Positions 8,389 through 18,623 are shown, counted from the first letter of the stretch. The stretch is 64,000 bases of DNA from Vibrio sp. CDRSL-10 TSBA (GCA_039696685.1 CP155566.1:2294001-2358000); one strand, 5' to 3'. Numbers and translations: made by a program. The notes: a model not told the origin generated them from the letters alone.

Positions 8389-9736
8389 CTACTGATTCTG
8401 AAACAGCTGTGCGAGCTGGGTCAGACTGGACGGATAATCGACCGCTTCACCGGCAGCCTGCTGCAAATAGGCTTTCAGTTGCGGATACATGGCAACCGCG
8501 CGATCCAGTTCACCATCCTGCCCCGGCTGATAACCGCCTAATGGCAGTAGCTCTTTGACCTGCAGATAATTTGAATAAAGCTGACGGAAACTGGTTCGAC
8601 ACAGTGACATGTGCCGGCTGAGTACAGGCCGACATACAACGGCTTATCGAGGCATTAATATCAATTGCCGGATAATGGCCCTGCTCGGCCAACTGACGTG
8701 ACAGCACGACGTGACCGTCAAGGATTGCCCGGGCTGAATCAACCACAGGGTCCTGCTGATCATCACCTTCCGCCAGCACGGTATAGATAGCGGTCAGACT
8801 ACCATCCGGGTTGTCACTGTTACCGGCCCGCTCTAGCAGTTGCGGCAGCACGCTGAACACCGACGGCGGATAACCGCGTGACGCCGGCGGCTCGCCGAGC
8901 GAGAGCGCGATTTCACGCTGCGCCATCGCATAACGGGTCAGAGAATCCATCAGCAGCAGCACATCTTTGCCCTGATCGCGGAAATACTCCGCGACCCGAT
9001 GGCATAATAAGGTTGAACGCAGGCGCATCAGGGGCGATTCGTCCGCCGGAGCTGCGATGATAATGGCCTTTTTACGTGCTTGTTCGCTCAGATTACGTTC
9101 AATGAATTCACGGACTTCGCGTCCGCGCTCGCCGATCAGGCCCACCACAATCACATCCGCTTCGGTGTTCTTAGTGATCATCCCCATCAGGACACTTTTA
9201 CCCACGCCGCTGCCCGCCATCAGACCGATACGCTGGCCTTTGCCGACCGTCAGTAAGCCATTGATCGTCCGTACACCCACATCCAGCGGCGTATCGACCG
9301 GACGACGTTTAAGCGGGTTAATTGGCTTTGGCTCAAGCGATACCCGCTCACCACCCCGCAGCGCAGGGCCGTCATCGAGCGGCTCACCAAGACCATTCAC
9401 CACCCGTCCCAGCCACTGGCTGCTGATCTGCACCATGCTGTCGCCTTCGAGCGGAATCACCTTAGCGCCGGCAAACAAGCCGCCCAAACGACGAATAGGC
9501 ATTAAATAGGCAACATTGTGATCGAAACCAACCACTTGCGCTTCGATCATGTCGCCTTCTGCCGTTTCAACCATGCAGCGCTGCTCGAGCTTAAACCGGC
9601 AGCCGACCGCCTGCAGCATCAGGCCGTTCACTTTGACCAGACGTCCGGTGACCCGAGCCACCGGTACCGAATCGAGTGATGCCAGAGCGTCGTTAAGCCG
9701 CTCTGACAACTGACCGGACGAAACCGAGCTACTCAT
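8389..9736 (-). CDS. fliI: Lateral flagellum-specific ATPase FliI (frame break at 8587-8591)
   Basis: A 448-residue F1-beta-like ATPase powering lateral type III export. Walker A is GSGVGKS at about 175-181, Walker B is VLLLMDSLTRYAMAQREI, and the family motif GYPPSVFSVLPQLLERAG is present. The C-terminal part is in another frame. Deleting one T in GTTTC (8587-8591) joins HVTVSNQ to FRQLYSNYLQVKELLPLGGY, as in other FliI proteins. Its ATG overlaps the fliH stop. The break is read as a sequence error. Confidence 0.93.
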
Positions 9737-10472
9737 GCTCAGCCTCTGGCGGGTTCACGACCTCTTCCAGCAAATGCTGCTTAACACTGTCCATACAGGT
9801 TTCCAGACGTGAATCGCAGCTGGCGTCCGCTTCGGCATCATCCGTCACCAGATGACAGCCTCCAGCCGGCAGCTCTTTGTTGGCGACCAGTTTCCAGCTT
9901 GAGGGCAGATCGGCATTCACCTGACGGATGCGATCCAGATCCTGCGGATTAAGATGCACGGTGACGCTTTCGGTTTTGCCCGGCATGGCATCAAGGGTCT
10001 CATCCACCAGCGACAAAATCTGCTGCGGCATCAGCGTCAGTTCTGCGCGAATGACCTGCTGCGCCACTTTCTGCACCAGTTCGCAAATCATATGGCGCTG
10101 CTGCTGCTCACGCTCAGCCTGCCAGTCAGACAGACGCTGATACAGCTCGTTTACCGGCTTAGCGGCCTCAAGAAACGCCTGCTTACCGGTCTGTTCGCCG
10201 GAGACAAACCCTTTCTGAAAGCCCTCTTTCTGACCTTCCAGCAGCCCTTGCTTCTGACCCTGTTCGACACCCTGACGTACGCCTTCATCGTAGCCCTGCT
10301 GCAAACCTTGCTGAAAGCCCGCTTCGAGTTGCTGCTGAACATCAACCTGACTGTCTGGCCATTCATCGTCCATGCCCGGCTCAGACTTAACTTTGACCGG
10401 CTGAGCCAGAGGCGGGAAACGGTGACGGCGATAGCTGCCACTTGGCAGACGCATAATTTTTTCCGTTGCCAT
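9729..10472 (-). CDS. fliH: Lateral flagellar assembly protein FliH
   Basis: A 247-residue regulator of FliI. A long run of GxxxG repeats occupies about residues 52-100 (GFQQGLQQGYDEGVRQGVEQ and on to GKQAF), a signature of FliH/YscL stalk proteins. The C-domain (VTVHLNPQDLDRIRQ ... GGCHLVTDDAEADAS) is the V-type ATPase E-subunit-like domain. It sits four bases after fliG and overlaps fliI, so it is translationally coupled. Confidence 0.93.
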   Translation of the reverse strand: MATEKIMRLPSGSYRRHRFPPLAQPVKVKSEPGMDDEWPDSQVDVQQQLEAGFQQGLQQGYDEGVRQGVEQGQKQGLLEGQKEGFQKGFVSGEQTGKQAFLEAAKPVNELYQRLSDWQAEREQQQRHMICELVQKVAQQVIRAELTLMPQQILSLVDETLDAMPGKTESVTVHLNPQDLDRIRQVNADLPSSWKLVANKELPAGGCHLVTDDAEADASCDSRLETCMDSVKQHLLEEVVNPPEAEHE

Positions 10473-10475
10473 GGC

Positions 10476-11495
10476 TTACTCCACCGTCGGTTCCTGATAA
10501 AGCAGCAGCTCAATTTCACCGGCATCATTGAGTTCGCGCACCGTTTGCATGATATCCTGACGTGCCTGTTCCACCCGACTCAGCGCCACTGCGCCGCGAG
10601 CCTGCATATCATCTTCGAGGGATTTCGCCATCCGCTGCGGCATGGAACGTTTGATTGCCTGTTGCAGGGTAATTTCCGCGCCTTTAAGCGCAATACTCCA
10701 CTGCTCAACCGCAATTTCCTGCACCAGACGGTCCATGGTCTCTTCGCGCTGACGTCCCAGCACCATGAAATCAAACATGTTCTGTTCAATTTCACTCACC
10801 ACTTGTTCGTCATGCAGTTTGAGCATTTCCATCAGGGTCGCGCGGTCACCTTCAAAGCGGTTAATAATATCCGCCACCTGCTTCACGCCGGACAACGGCG
10901 CACTTTGCGTCACGGAGACCTGCTCAATGCAGCGCTCAATCAGTTCGTTGAGATCGTTGGCGACCTGATGGTCGATATCCTGCAAACGCGCAATGCGGTA
11001 CAGCAACTCGTCCTGATAGTCAGACGGCAGATTTTTCAGCACCGCCGATGAGCTGTCCGGTGGCAGATAAGCGAGAAAAATCGCCTGCATCTGCGGGTGC
11101 TCATTGGCAATAAAGCGCGCCAGCACCTCAGCATCAACCCACTGCAAACGCTGCATGTTATTGCGAATTTCATCGCCATACAGATTGTTGAGCAGCCCTT
11201 TGGCCAGGTCATTACCCAGCGCTTTGCGCAGGGTATTTGACAGATACTCTTTCGATGCGCCGCGAATGCCACTGTGCTGACGAAAATCTTCAAAGAAGTG
11301 CTGAATAATATCCTTGGCACTGTCGCTCTTGATGCCACTCAGCTTGGCCATCGCACGGGTGACACGCTGAGTTTCATCACGGCTGAAATGACGCAGCACT
11401 TTGGCCGCCGCGTCTTCACCCATACCCAGCAGTACCAGCGCGGTCTGCTCGATATGGTTAAACTTCTGGTTCTGCGTTGACTGTGCTGTGCTCAT
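10476..11495 (-). CDS. fliG: Lateral flagellar motor switch protein FliG
   Basis: A 339-residue rotor protein contacting FliF (N-domain), FliM (middle domain with EHPQ: FIANEHPQMQAIFLAYLPPD) and the MotA loop (C-domain with charged torque helix, MDRLVQEIAVEQWSIALKGA and SMPQRMAKSLEDDM). Length is normal. Its start lies inside the 3' end of fliF (overlap 38 bases), so it is coupled to fliF. Confidence 0.95.
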   Translation of the reverse strand: MSTAQSTQNQKFNHIEQTALVLLGMGEDAAAKVLRHFSRDETQRVTRAMAKLSGIKSDSAKDIIQHFFEDFRQHSGIRGASKEYLSNTLRKALGNDLAKGLLNNLYGDEIRNNMQRLQWVDAEVLARFIANEHPQMQAIFLAYLPPDSSSAVLKNLPSDYQDELLYRIARLQDIDHQVANDLNELIERCIEQVSVTQSAPLSGVKQVADIINRFEGDRATLMEMLKLHDEQVVSEIEQNMFDFMVLGRQREETMDRLVQEIAVEQWSIALKGAEITLQQAIKRSMPQRMAKSLEDDMQARGAVALSRVEQARQDIMQTVRELNDAGEIELLLYQEPTVE

Positions 11496-13206
11496 TCACA
11501 TTTACCCACTGTTTCAGTACTTCTGCTACCCGTGCCGGTTCTTCATTGGCGATCAGTTGCAGGTGCTTCAATTGAATTTCCAACGGCGATCCCGGCGGTG
11601 GCAGCATATCGCTGGTCACATCCAGGCCAGTGCTGGCTTTAATACCTTTCTCTTCCAGACGACGGTTGAGTGCTTCTTCACGCTCGCGCTCTTCACGCGT
11701 CTGCAGATTTTCGTAATACGGCTCTTCCGGTGGCGGCGCCACGTCCAGTTCGCGATCGCGACGATCTGCGCCGGTCAGGTGCATGATCAGCGGACGAAGG
11801 ACAAAGAAGATCATTGCCAAACCAAGCAGGCCGCCAATCACGTAACGCAGTGGCTGCTGCACGGTCGGATCCTGCCACCATGGAATGCTTGGTGGTGCTT
11901 CGATTTCTACCGGAGTGAAGTTGAACGTCATCAGGCTCAGACTGTCGCCACGCTCGGCGTTAATCCCGACCGCATCCATCAGCATGGCGGAGATCTCAGT
12001 TTTCTGTTGATCGCTCCAGCCTTCCGTGCCGGGTGCCGCCGCCGAATTCAGCAGAACGGACACATTCAGCTTGCGCACCTGGCCTTGCTGATACTGAGTA
12101 CGGCGCACACTGCTGCCGACCGCATACTGACGATTCACTTCCAGACGGGCATTGCTGTTTTCACTGTCATTGGTCGGCTGCTCACCGGTCACCGGCGGCT
12201 GATTACTCAGTGAACCGGGAATTCCCAACGCAATCTGGTCAATCGAATTATTCTGGATGGTATGTTCGTTGCGGACCACAGGTGCGTTGTCGAGAATCTC
12301 TTGAGTCTCTTCCACGCGGCTGAAGTCCATATCAGCGGCAACCTGAACCCGGAAGTTGCTTGGTCCCACAATCGGCGTCAGCATATCCGACGCACGCTGA
12401 ATCACCTGCTTCTCGAGGTTTTTCTGATAGTCGAGATACTTGGCATTCACTTTACCGCTTTCGCCGGAAGCAACATCGGCACTCAGCAGGCGACCATACT
12501 GATCCACCACAGAGACGTGTTCTGGTTTCATCCCGGTCACACTGCCGACAATCAGATTGATGATCGCTTCAACCTGCTCTGGTTTGAGATCTTCCCCCGC
12601 TTTCAGCTCCAGCATCACAGAAGCTGACGGCGCTTCGGCATTCTGGCGCACAAACAGTGTCTGACGCGGAATCGCCAGATGAACGCGTGCATTGTTGACC
12701 GAGTTAAGAGCGATGATAGTACGTACTAACTCGCCTTCCAGACCATGCCGATAACGTGCCGTTTCCATAAACTGGCTGGTGCCGAGCGAGCTGTCATCTT
12801 TAAGCGAATCCAGCCCGGTTGGCAGCTTGGCCTTGATGCCTTTCGCGGCCAGTAACATACGCACCCGCGCCACATCCCCTTCCGGCACCAGAACCTGGCC
12901 GTTTTGCTCCTGCAGACGGTAGTTAATGCTTTCCGATTCCAGCAGAGAAACAATTTCGCCGACATCAAACTGCTCCTGCTGACCATACAGCGGACGAAAG
13001 CTTTGGGATGAACTCCATAGCGCCACCACAATGATCGCTGCCACAATCGCCGCCAGTACTGCCGACAATACCAGATTACGCTGGCTGCTCGACCACAGTT
13101 GCTTGGCCTTTCGGGTAATGTTTTCCATACCCGGCGCCGCTGAAGCTGTCGAGACTTGCGGACTGAGACTGGCCGAACCAGCCACTTGAGTAGAAAGTTC
13201 AGACAT
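11458..13206 (-). CDS. fliF: Lateral flagellar MS-ring protein FliF
   Basis: A 582-residue protein with two transmembrane segments, about 41-63 (NLVLSAVLAAIVAAIIVVAL) and about 453-471 (YVIGGLLGLAMIFFVLRPLI). The periplasmic ring-building motifs between them include ARVHLAIPRQTLFVR and SVVDQYGRLLS. It forms the membrane base ring on which the rotor and export gate assemble. The short cytoplasmic tail for FliG binding overlaps the fliG start. It follows fliE by two bases. Confidence 0.95.
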   Translation of the reverse strand: MSELSTQVAGSASLSPQVSTASAAPGMENITRKAKQLWSSSQRNLVLSAVLAAIVAAIIVVALWSSSQSFRPLYGQQEQFDVGEIVSLLESESINYRLQEQNGQVLVPEGDVARVRMLLAAKGIKAKLPTGLDSLKDDSSLGTSQFMETARYRHGLEGELVRTIIALNSVNNARVHLAIPRQTLFVRQNAEAPSASVMLELKAGEDLKPEQVEAIINLIVGSVTGMKPEHVSVVDQYGRLLSADVASGESGKVNAKYLDYQKNLEKQVIQRASDMLTPIVGPSNFRVQVAADMDFSRVEETQEILDNAPVVRNEHTIQNNSIDQIALGIPGSLSNQPPVTGEQPTNDSENSNARLEVNRQYAVGSSVRRTQYQQGQVRKLNVSVLLNSAAAPGTEGWSDQQKTEISAMLMDAVGINAERGDSLSLMTFNFTPVEIEAPPSIPWWQDPTVQQPLRYVIGGLLGLAMIFFVLRPLIMHLTGADRRDRELDVAPPPEEPYYENLQTREEREREEALNRRLEEKGIKASTGLDVTSDMLPPPGSPLEIQLKHLQLIANEEPARVAEVLKQWVNVNEHSTVNAEPEV

Positions 13207-13208
13207 GA

Positions 13209-13565
13209 TTACACCGGCATCTTCATAATGTCATCAAACGCTCCGACCACCTGATTACGAACCTGCAGCAGTCCATTAAAAGACAGGCTGGCCTTTTGGC
13301 TGGCAATCATCGCTCCGACCAGGTCATCACTTTTACCGGTTTCGACATCCGTCATCATTTGGCTCGCAACCGACTGGTGAGCGTTAACCCGGTCTAACAC
13401 ACTGGTCATCGCCGCCGAAAAAGAGAGCGGCTGATTGAGCGACGGCTCATCAACCGGATTCGGACGCACCACAAATTGCGGTGTCGCCATGTCACGCATC
13501 GCGTCCATTTTACCCAGCATCAGCTGCTCGGCTGACATTGCATTCGCTATCATTTGATTTGCCAT
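13209..13565 (-). CDS. fliE: Lateral flagellar hook-basal body protein FliE
   Basis: A 118-residue adaptor between the MS ring and the proximal rod. Typical features are SFSAAMTSVLDRVNAHQSVA and the C-terminal ASLSFNGLLQVRNQVVGAFDDIMKMPV. It lies 13 bases after lafK, so it belongs to the same transcript rather than having its own promoter. Confidence 0.92.
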   Translation of the reverse strand: MANQMIANAMSAEQLMLGKMDAMRDMATPQFVVRPNPVDEPSLNQPLSFSAAMTSVLDRVNAHQSVASQMMTDVETGKSDDLVGAMIASQKASLSFNGLLQVRNQVVGAFDDIMKMPV

Positions 13566-13578
13566 GTTTCCCCTTCCT

Positions 13579-14911
13579 TTAGGCGGCTGAACCTAATACT
13601 GACTGTAGATCGATTCCTTGCTCACGCATGGCGGCAAGTTTGTAGCGCAGAGCTCTGGTCGTCACACCCAGTGCGTTGGCGGTTTTAGTACGATTGCCAC
13701 CAAACTGACGTAATTTGTCCAGGATGTACTGATATTCCGCCTGCTTTTTCGCTTCAACGTGCCCCATCGTGGTATCGGTAACACTCGGCGCAGACGTTGC
13801 AGCATATTCGACGGGCAGCATGAGATCCTGCGCGGTGATGTAATCACCGTGGCGCATTACCAGTGCACGCTGAATAATGTTTTCCAGCTCCCGGATGTTC
13901 CCCGGCCAAGGGTACTGGCTGAGAGCCTGACGCGCGTCCTGAGATAGAAAACACTGGCTGCCATCCTGATACTTGTTAATAAAAAATTGGCTGATAGGCA
14001 GAATGTCCTCTTTGCGCTCCCGCAACGGAGGCCAGTGCAGCGGCAGAAACATCAAGACGATAGTAGAGATCTTCCCGAAACAAGCCTTTCTGTACCTGTT
14101 CACGCAAATCTTTATTGGTAGCGGCGATAACGCGAATATCGAGTTGAATTGCCTTGTGGCTGCCAACCCGCTCCACCTCACGCTCTTGCAGCACACGCAG
14201 TAGTTTGGCCTGTACCGCCGGAGACATTTCACCAATTTCATCCAGCAAAATGGTGCCGCCGTTGGCTTCTTCGAACTTGCCGCTTTGCGAGGCCAGCGCG
14301 CCGGTAAACGCCCCTTTAACATGGCCAAACAGCACCGCTTCCAGCATAGATTCCGGAATAGCCGCACAGTTAACCGCCACAAACGGGCCATCTGCGCGAC
14401 TCGATTGCTGATGGACATAACGCGCCAACACTTCTTTACCTGTACCGGATTCACCGGTAATCAACACACTGGCGCTGGTACAGGCGGCGCGATGAGCCAA
14501 CTGCAACACCTGTTTACTGCGCCAGGATTCAGCAACGATATTGGCCATCGGCTTACCTAAAGCTTCAACGCGGCGCAGCAGGTTCAGTAACTGAGCGGAC
14601 TCAAACGGACGCAGCAGGTAATCGGTCGCTCCGGCTTTCATCGTTTCCGCCGCAACGATACCTTGATCCTGATCGACGATCGCGATCGCCACGCCTGCCC
14701 CGGTCTGCTTCTGGTGGCACGCGACCCATTCGCGTACTCCCATATCCGGTAAGTTTGCACTAACAACGGTTATTGCTGCCGATTGCTCAAGCAATGCGCT
14801 GCGCCCGGTACGAACATGGCGCACGCGATAACCGGCTTCCATCAAGACATCAATCATAGGTTGAGCAAGATTGTCATTGGGCTCAACCAACAGAACATCT
14901 GACTTCGTCAT
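13579..14911 (-). CDS. lafK: Lateral flagellar sigma54-dependent activator LafK (frame break at 14046-14050)
   Basis: A 443-residue bacterial enhancer-binding protein, master regulator of the lateral system. The N-terminal receiver-like domain has Ser51 where the phospho-acceptor Asp is expected (VVSANLPDM) and Arg101 instead of the conserved Lys (YLLRPF), so it is probably not controlled by phosphorylation. AAA+ domain: Walker A GESGTGKE (153-160), GAFTGA (200-205, contacts sigma54), Walker [11 protein letters not shown] (about 221-230). A Fis-type helix-turn-helix ([20 protein letters not shown]) closes it. One T removed at GTTTC gives [20 protein letters not shown] overlap with motY. Confidence 0.92.
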
Positions 14912-15909
14912 TATTTGACCTTTATTTTATTGTTGGTATGCGCAGAATTGACCACGCTTTCGTTATCCCTGACTAAACGTATCGCGACCCGGCGGTTTTT
15001 CGCCCGCCCTTGTTCACTGTGATTACTGGCGAGCGGATAACGCGATCCATGCGCTCGAATCTGCACTTTCGCTCCATCCAATCCCAGGCTCTTTAGTGCC
15101 TCGGCGACTTGCTCAGCACGCTTGCGCGATACGGCCAGATTCGCCAAACGGGCACCGTCGCTATCGGTATGACCATCAATCAACACCTGGGTGACGCGCT
15201 TATCCAGACTGACATAACTCATCAGCGCCTTAAGCTGGCCGCGTTGGGCGGCCGTTACGTTTTGCTGCCCGGCCTGATAGTGCAACGTCATATCACGTGC
15301 TTCACGATAGGTGATTAACGGCAGTCGCTGACGACAATCGGCAAACTGATCCAGTGCGGACTGAATACGAATCGTCGGCAGAATCAACTTGAGCGAGGAG
15401 GAAGTCGCACTTCCACCCACGGAAACCGTCAACCACTTCCCGTTTTTCATTGAGTGAAGTATTCGCTCAACATCTGAACTAAATGAAAAACCACGCCCTG
15501 AATTTATCTGCCCTTGACTAATAGTGTCCGCTTGTAACGGCTTAATCCATGGTGGGGTTAATAAGCCAGCCTGTGCATATCTCCACCCAGGTTGATTACT
15601 ATTAAAACGATATTCTAAAGTAACATTATCTTTTTTATTTGAGCGGAAATAAAACTTCCCCTGCGGAACTTCCGTATGCATCAGTGTGCAATTAAAAGTA
15701 TCTCCTTTATATATCCATGAAGATTCATCCATGGGATAAATTATCTCATCTTCTGAATAAGAATTTGGAGATAATAATGTAGCTGTAGAAATAAAAGCCA
15801 GAGAACATAATTTAACCATGAAACTACAAAAGTATTTCTGACACTTTTTTGACACTTTCCTGTCATTCAAATATGCCATGGAATTATCATGGCTGGCATA
15901 CGCTTTCAT
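14911..15909 (-). CDS. motY: Lateral MotY-like T-ring protein with OmpA C-terminal domain
   Basis: The N-terminal half ([19 protein letters not shown] ... [11 protein letters not shown] ... WLTVSVGG) matches the MotY stator-recruiting domain. The C-terminal half is an OmpA-type peptidoglycan domain ([20 protein letters not shown], then [12 protein letters not shown]). It forms the periplasmic ring holding LafT/LafU stators and is first in the motY-lafK-fliE operon. Start is uncertain: ATG 15909 has GGAG eight bases upstream but gives a long n-region, while ATG 15819 would put the hydrophobic signal core directly at the N-terminus without a clear ribosome site. The first part is visibly AT-richer than its neighbours. 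Confidence 0.82.
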   Translation of the reverse strand: MKAYASHDNSMAYLNDRKVSKKCQKYFCSFMVKLCSLAFISTATLLSPNSYSEDEIIYPMDESSWIYKGDTFNCTLMHTEVPQGKFYFRSNKKDNVTLEYRFNSNQPGWRYAQAGLLTPPWIKPLQADTISQGQINSGRGFSFSSDVERILHSMKNGKWLTVSVGGSATSSSLKLILPTIRIQSALDQFADCRQRLPLITYREARDMTLHYQAGQQNVTAAQRGQLKALMSYVSLDKRVTQVLIDGHTDSDGARLANLAVSRKRAEQVAEALKSLGLDGAKVQIRAHGSRYPLASNHSEQGRAKNRRVAIRLVRDNESVVNSAHTNNKIKVK

Positions 15910-16378
15910 ACTGAAACTCCAATCTAGCCTTATGCCACAGCTTGGATGCAGCCTGTACAGAACAGACATACAAGTTGCGCATATGATTAAAAAAACAGCT
16001 TATTAGCTATACTTACTGGCTTCAGACGTTTTATTAAGCATATAAAGTTTATTCATATATATCACTTATTGAACAACACATAGTGATATGGACGAAACAA
16101 AATGCTGCCGCATGAATGTAGCAGCATATCTAAATCTTAATAAACTTTTAACAAATTCCCGTTCTTGGGCGTTTTTTGCATAATTATCTGTATATTATAA
16201 TCCTCACAAACTACCCGTTTTCTTTTATTTATTGAAGAATAAAACAGCCACTTCAAATCAACATGTGAACTAACCTCACAAAGTTATAATTAGATACTAA
16301 AAATAATTAAAATTTTCTGTATAGACTGTGCGCCATCGAGTAAACATCTCCACAATGTCAACGCACGGTAAAATATAA
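15910..16378. other. AT-rich divergent control region between motY and fliM operons
   Basis: About 470 bases with no credible gene. It must hold the promoters of motY-lafK-fliEFGHIJ (minus) and fliMNPQR-flhBA (plus). A hairpin ATGCTGC/GCAGCAT lies at 16102-16127. Two sigma54-like elements (TTGGGC near 16166 with TTGC at 16176-16179, and a minus-strand GG at 16108-16109 with GT at 16097-16098) are each one base short of the required spacing, so neither is called. Confidence 0.5.
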
Positions 16379-17197
16379 ATGGAAACACATATCCAGAACG
16401 CTATTCCCGAAGTGAGAACACTCAATGTGGAATTACTGGGAAAACCCATACATATCATTCGGGAAAAACTGGAAACCATTATCACCGAATCGTGTCACGG
16501 ATTAAGCGGTGAGCTGCAAACCTGGCTCAATACCCATCATATCGATGCCGAACTCAGCGCTGTGGAACTGCATACCCTAAAGCCCTCCGATATTGATAAA
16601 TCGGCGGTGACCCAATTTCGCCATCAGGACAGCGGCTGTCTGTTCGTCAGCCTTAACAGTGAGTTACTGATCAAACTGGCGGATCGTTTCTACGCTGCCA
16701 ACATGGAGCGCTCACAAAGCGTTATCACCAGCAGTGATTTACGCCTGCAAGAACGCATGGGAAAAATCACGACTCGCTGGATAGCCCCCGGTGACATGTG
16801 GCGCAGCGGTGACGGGGAAATCAGCAGTGGTGTGGGCCTGAAAGCAGAGATTACCCTGCGCTATCGTGACCACAGCGGCCTGCTAACTCTGATTTTTGAA
16901 AGCCAGCTGGTGCAGACCCTGATTAATCAATTGGACATCCAGCCCAACCAGCAATTAGCGCAACAATTTAACCGCTCTTTGCAGCAAACTCCGGTGCGCC
17001 TAACCGCCCTGTTGAGTAAGAAGACTATGCCGCTCAGTGATGTACTGAGCCTGGCACCCAACGATATTTTACCGATTGATCTACTGACTACCGTGCCGGT
17101 CAGCATTGGCGGTGAGCGCCTGTTCAGCGGGCGTATTGCCGAGCAGGATGAGCAACTGGTGCTGATTTTAAACCAAGATAAGGAATCCCTAAGATGA
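16379..17197 (+). CDS. fliM: Lateral flagellar motor switch protein FliM (short, divergent)
   Basis: A 272-residue C-ring protein, shorter than polar FliM (about 330-350). The C-terminal SPOA domain (LNRAVRR-equivalent PVRLTALLSKKTMPLSDVLS, then GDILPID-like NDILPIDLLTTVPVSIGGER) is clear, and the middle domain is degenerate. The N-terminus (METHIQNAIPEVRTLNVELL) lacks the EIDALL-type CheY-binding motif of polar FliM. It heads the fliMNPQR-flhBA operon and overlaps fliN by four bases. No strong ribosome site is seen before the ATG. Confidence 0.85.
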   Translation: METHIQNAIPEVRTLNVELLGKPIHIIREKLETIITESCHGLSGELQTWLNTHHIDAELSAVELHTLKPSDIDKSAVTQFRHQDSGCLFVSLNSELLIKLADRFYAANMERSQSVITSSDLRLQERMGKITTRWIAPGDMWRSGDGEISSGVGLKAEITLRYRDHSGLLTLIFESQLVQTLINQLDIQPNQQLAQQFNRSLQQTPVRLTALLSKKTMPLSDVLSLAPNDILPIDLLTTVPVSIGGERLFSGRIAEQDEQLVLILNQDKESLR

Positions 17198-17562
17198 GTG
17201 ACGTTTTGGACAACGTGAACTTTGACAGCGACGATCTCAATTTCGATGATTTTCACCTGGAAGATTTAGATGCTGACAGCGTGGTTGAAGCCCCGGCGAA
17301 AGTGGAACGTGATCTGAGTTTTTTCAAAAACATCCCGGTCACCGTCACTCTGGAAGTCGCCAGCAAGGAGATCGCACTGGGTGATCTGATGCAAGCCGGT
17401 GAAGGCAGTGTGATTGAACTGGATAAGCTCAACGGTGAACCGTTGGATGTGAAAGTCAACGGCTCCCTGCTTGGTCACGCTGAAGTCGTTGTCGTCAATG
17501 ACAAGTATGGCCTGCGTCTGATTGACGTGCTCGACAGCGCGCTAAGCTCTGTCGGTCAGTAA
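17194..17562 (+). CDS. fliN: Lateral flagellar motor switch protein FliN
   Basis: A 122-residue protein with an acidic N-terminal tail (DNVNFDSDDLNFDDFHLED) and the SPOA domain (FKNIPVTVTLEVASKEIALG ... GSVIELDKLNGEPLDVKVNG ... GHAEVVVVNDKYGLRLIDVL), which is the canonical FliN core. It forms the lower C-ring with FliM and docks FliH. ATGA overlap with fliM shows coupling. Confidence 0.95.
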   Translation: MSDVLDNVNFDSDDLNFDDFHLEDLDADSVVEAPAKVERDLSFFKNIPVTVTLEVASKEIALGDLMQAGEGSVIELDKLNGEPLDVKVNGSLLGHAEVVVVNDKYGLRLIDVLDSALSSVGQ

Positions 17563-17576
17563 CACAGGTTTCTTAC

Positions 17577-18336
17577 ATGATTCAACCGCGCTCCTTCCGC
17601 TGTCTGGGCCTTCTGGCGTTGGCACTGATATTGTTTTCAGTGCCGACTCTGGCCGCCGATAACGGCCTGACTCTGTTTACGGTCTCGGACGGCAATACCG
17701 AGCAAGAGTACAGCGTTAAACTGCAAATTCTGCTGCTGATGACTGCGCTCAGCTTTCTGCCCGCCTTTATCCTGATGGCCACCAGTTTCACCCGCATCAT
17801 CGTGGTGCTGGCAATATTGCGTCAGGCGCTTGGCCTGCAGCAAAGCCCACCCAACCGGGTTTCTGGTCGGAATTGCGCTGGCGCTGACCGTGCTGATTAT
17901 GCGCCCGGTGTGGAGCGACGTTTACGAACACGCGTTTAAGCCTTATGACCAGGGTGAAATCACCCTGATGCAAGCCTTTTCGACTGCAGAAAAACCGGTA
18001 CGTGATTTCATGCTGGCACAAACACAGCAAAGTTCACTCGAACAGATGCTGCGCATTGCCAACGAGCCACTCGATCAAAACCTGGACGATATTTCATTTG
18101 CCGTCGTGCTGCCGGCCTTTGTGATCAGTGAATTGAAAACTGCGTTCCAGATCGGTTTTATGCTGTTTATTCCGTTTTTAATCATTGACCTGGTGGTCGC
18201 CAGCGTACTGATGGCGATGGGTATGATGATGCTGTCACCGCTGATTGTGTCGCTGCCTTTCAAACTGGTGGTGTTTGTCTTGGTGGATGGCTGGGCAATG
18301 ACGGTCGGCACACTGTCCGCCAGTTTTGCCCAGTGA
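17577..18336 (+). CDS. fliP: Lateral flagellar export gate protein FliP (frame break at 17859-17863)
   Basis: A 252-residue core of the FliPQR export gate with a cleavable signal peptide (LALILFSVPTLAADN). Conserved membrane segments are MATSFTRIIVVLAILRQALG, FAVVLPAFVISELKTAFQIG and DLVVASVLMAMGMMMLSP. The frame breaks at CCGGGTTTCTGG. Removing one T gives PPNRVLVGIALALT, the expected QxPPNQVLVG-type motif. The break is a probable sequence error. fliQ follows 17 bases later. Confidence 0.94.
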
Positions 18337-18353
18337 CGTAAGGAACACACTGT

Positions 18354-18623
18354 ATGACACCTGAACTGGTAGTAAGCCTGATCTCCGATGCGGTTTGGAT
18401 GGTGATCCTGCTCGTTGCGGTATTGGTTGTACCCGGACTGATTGTCGGCCTGTGCGTCGCCGTATTTCAGGCCGCAACCCAGATTAACGAACAGACCCTG
18501 AGTTTCCTGCCGCGTCTGATGGTCACTCTGCTGATGGTCATCTTTGCCGGACACTGGATGCTGCGCAAAATCATGGAGCTGTTTGATTATCTGTTCCACA
18601 ACATACCGAGGATGATTGGCTAA
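18354..18623 (+). CDS. fliQ: Lateral flagellar export gate protein FliQ
   Basis: An 89-residue, two-helix membrane protein with the family pattern MTPELVVSLISDAVWMVILL, then GLCVAVFQAATQINEQTLSF. It is part of the FliPQR gate. Length is normal. Its stop overlaps the fliR start by one base (TAATG). Confidence 0.95.
   Translation: MTPELVVSLISDAVWMVILLVAVLVVPGLIVGLCVAVFQAATQINEQTLSFLPRLMVTLLMVIFAGHWMLRKIMELFDYLFHNIPRMIG

Noticed and set aside
16096..16110. Minus-strand sigma54-like element upstream of motY
   Set aside because: GG to GT spacing is also nine bases, and the -24 box reads CGGCAG rather than TGGCAC.
16160..16180. Sigma54-like TTGGGCGTTTTTTGCA upstream of fliM
   Set aside because: GG to GC spacing is nine bases, not ten; sigma54 is strict about this spacing.
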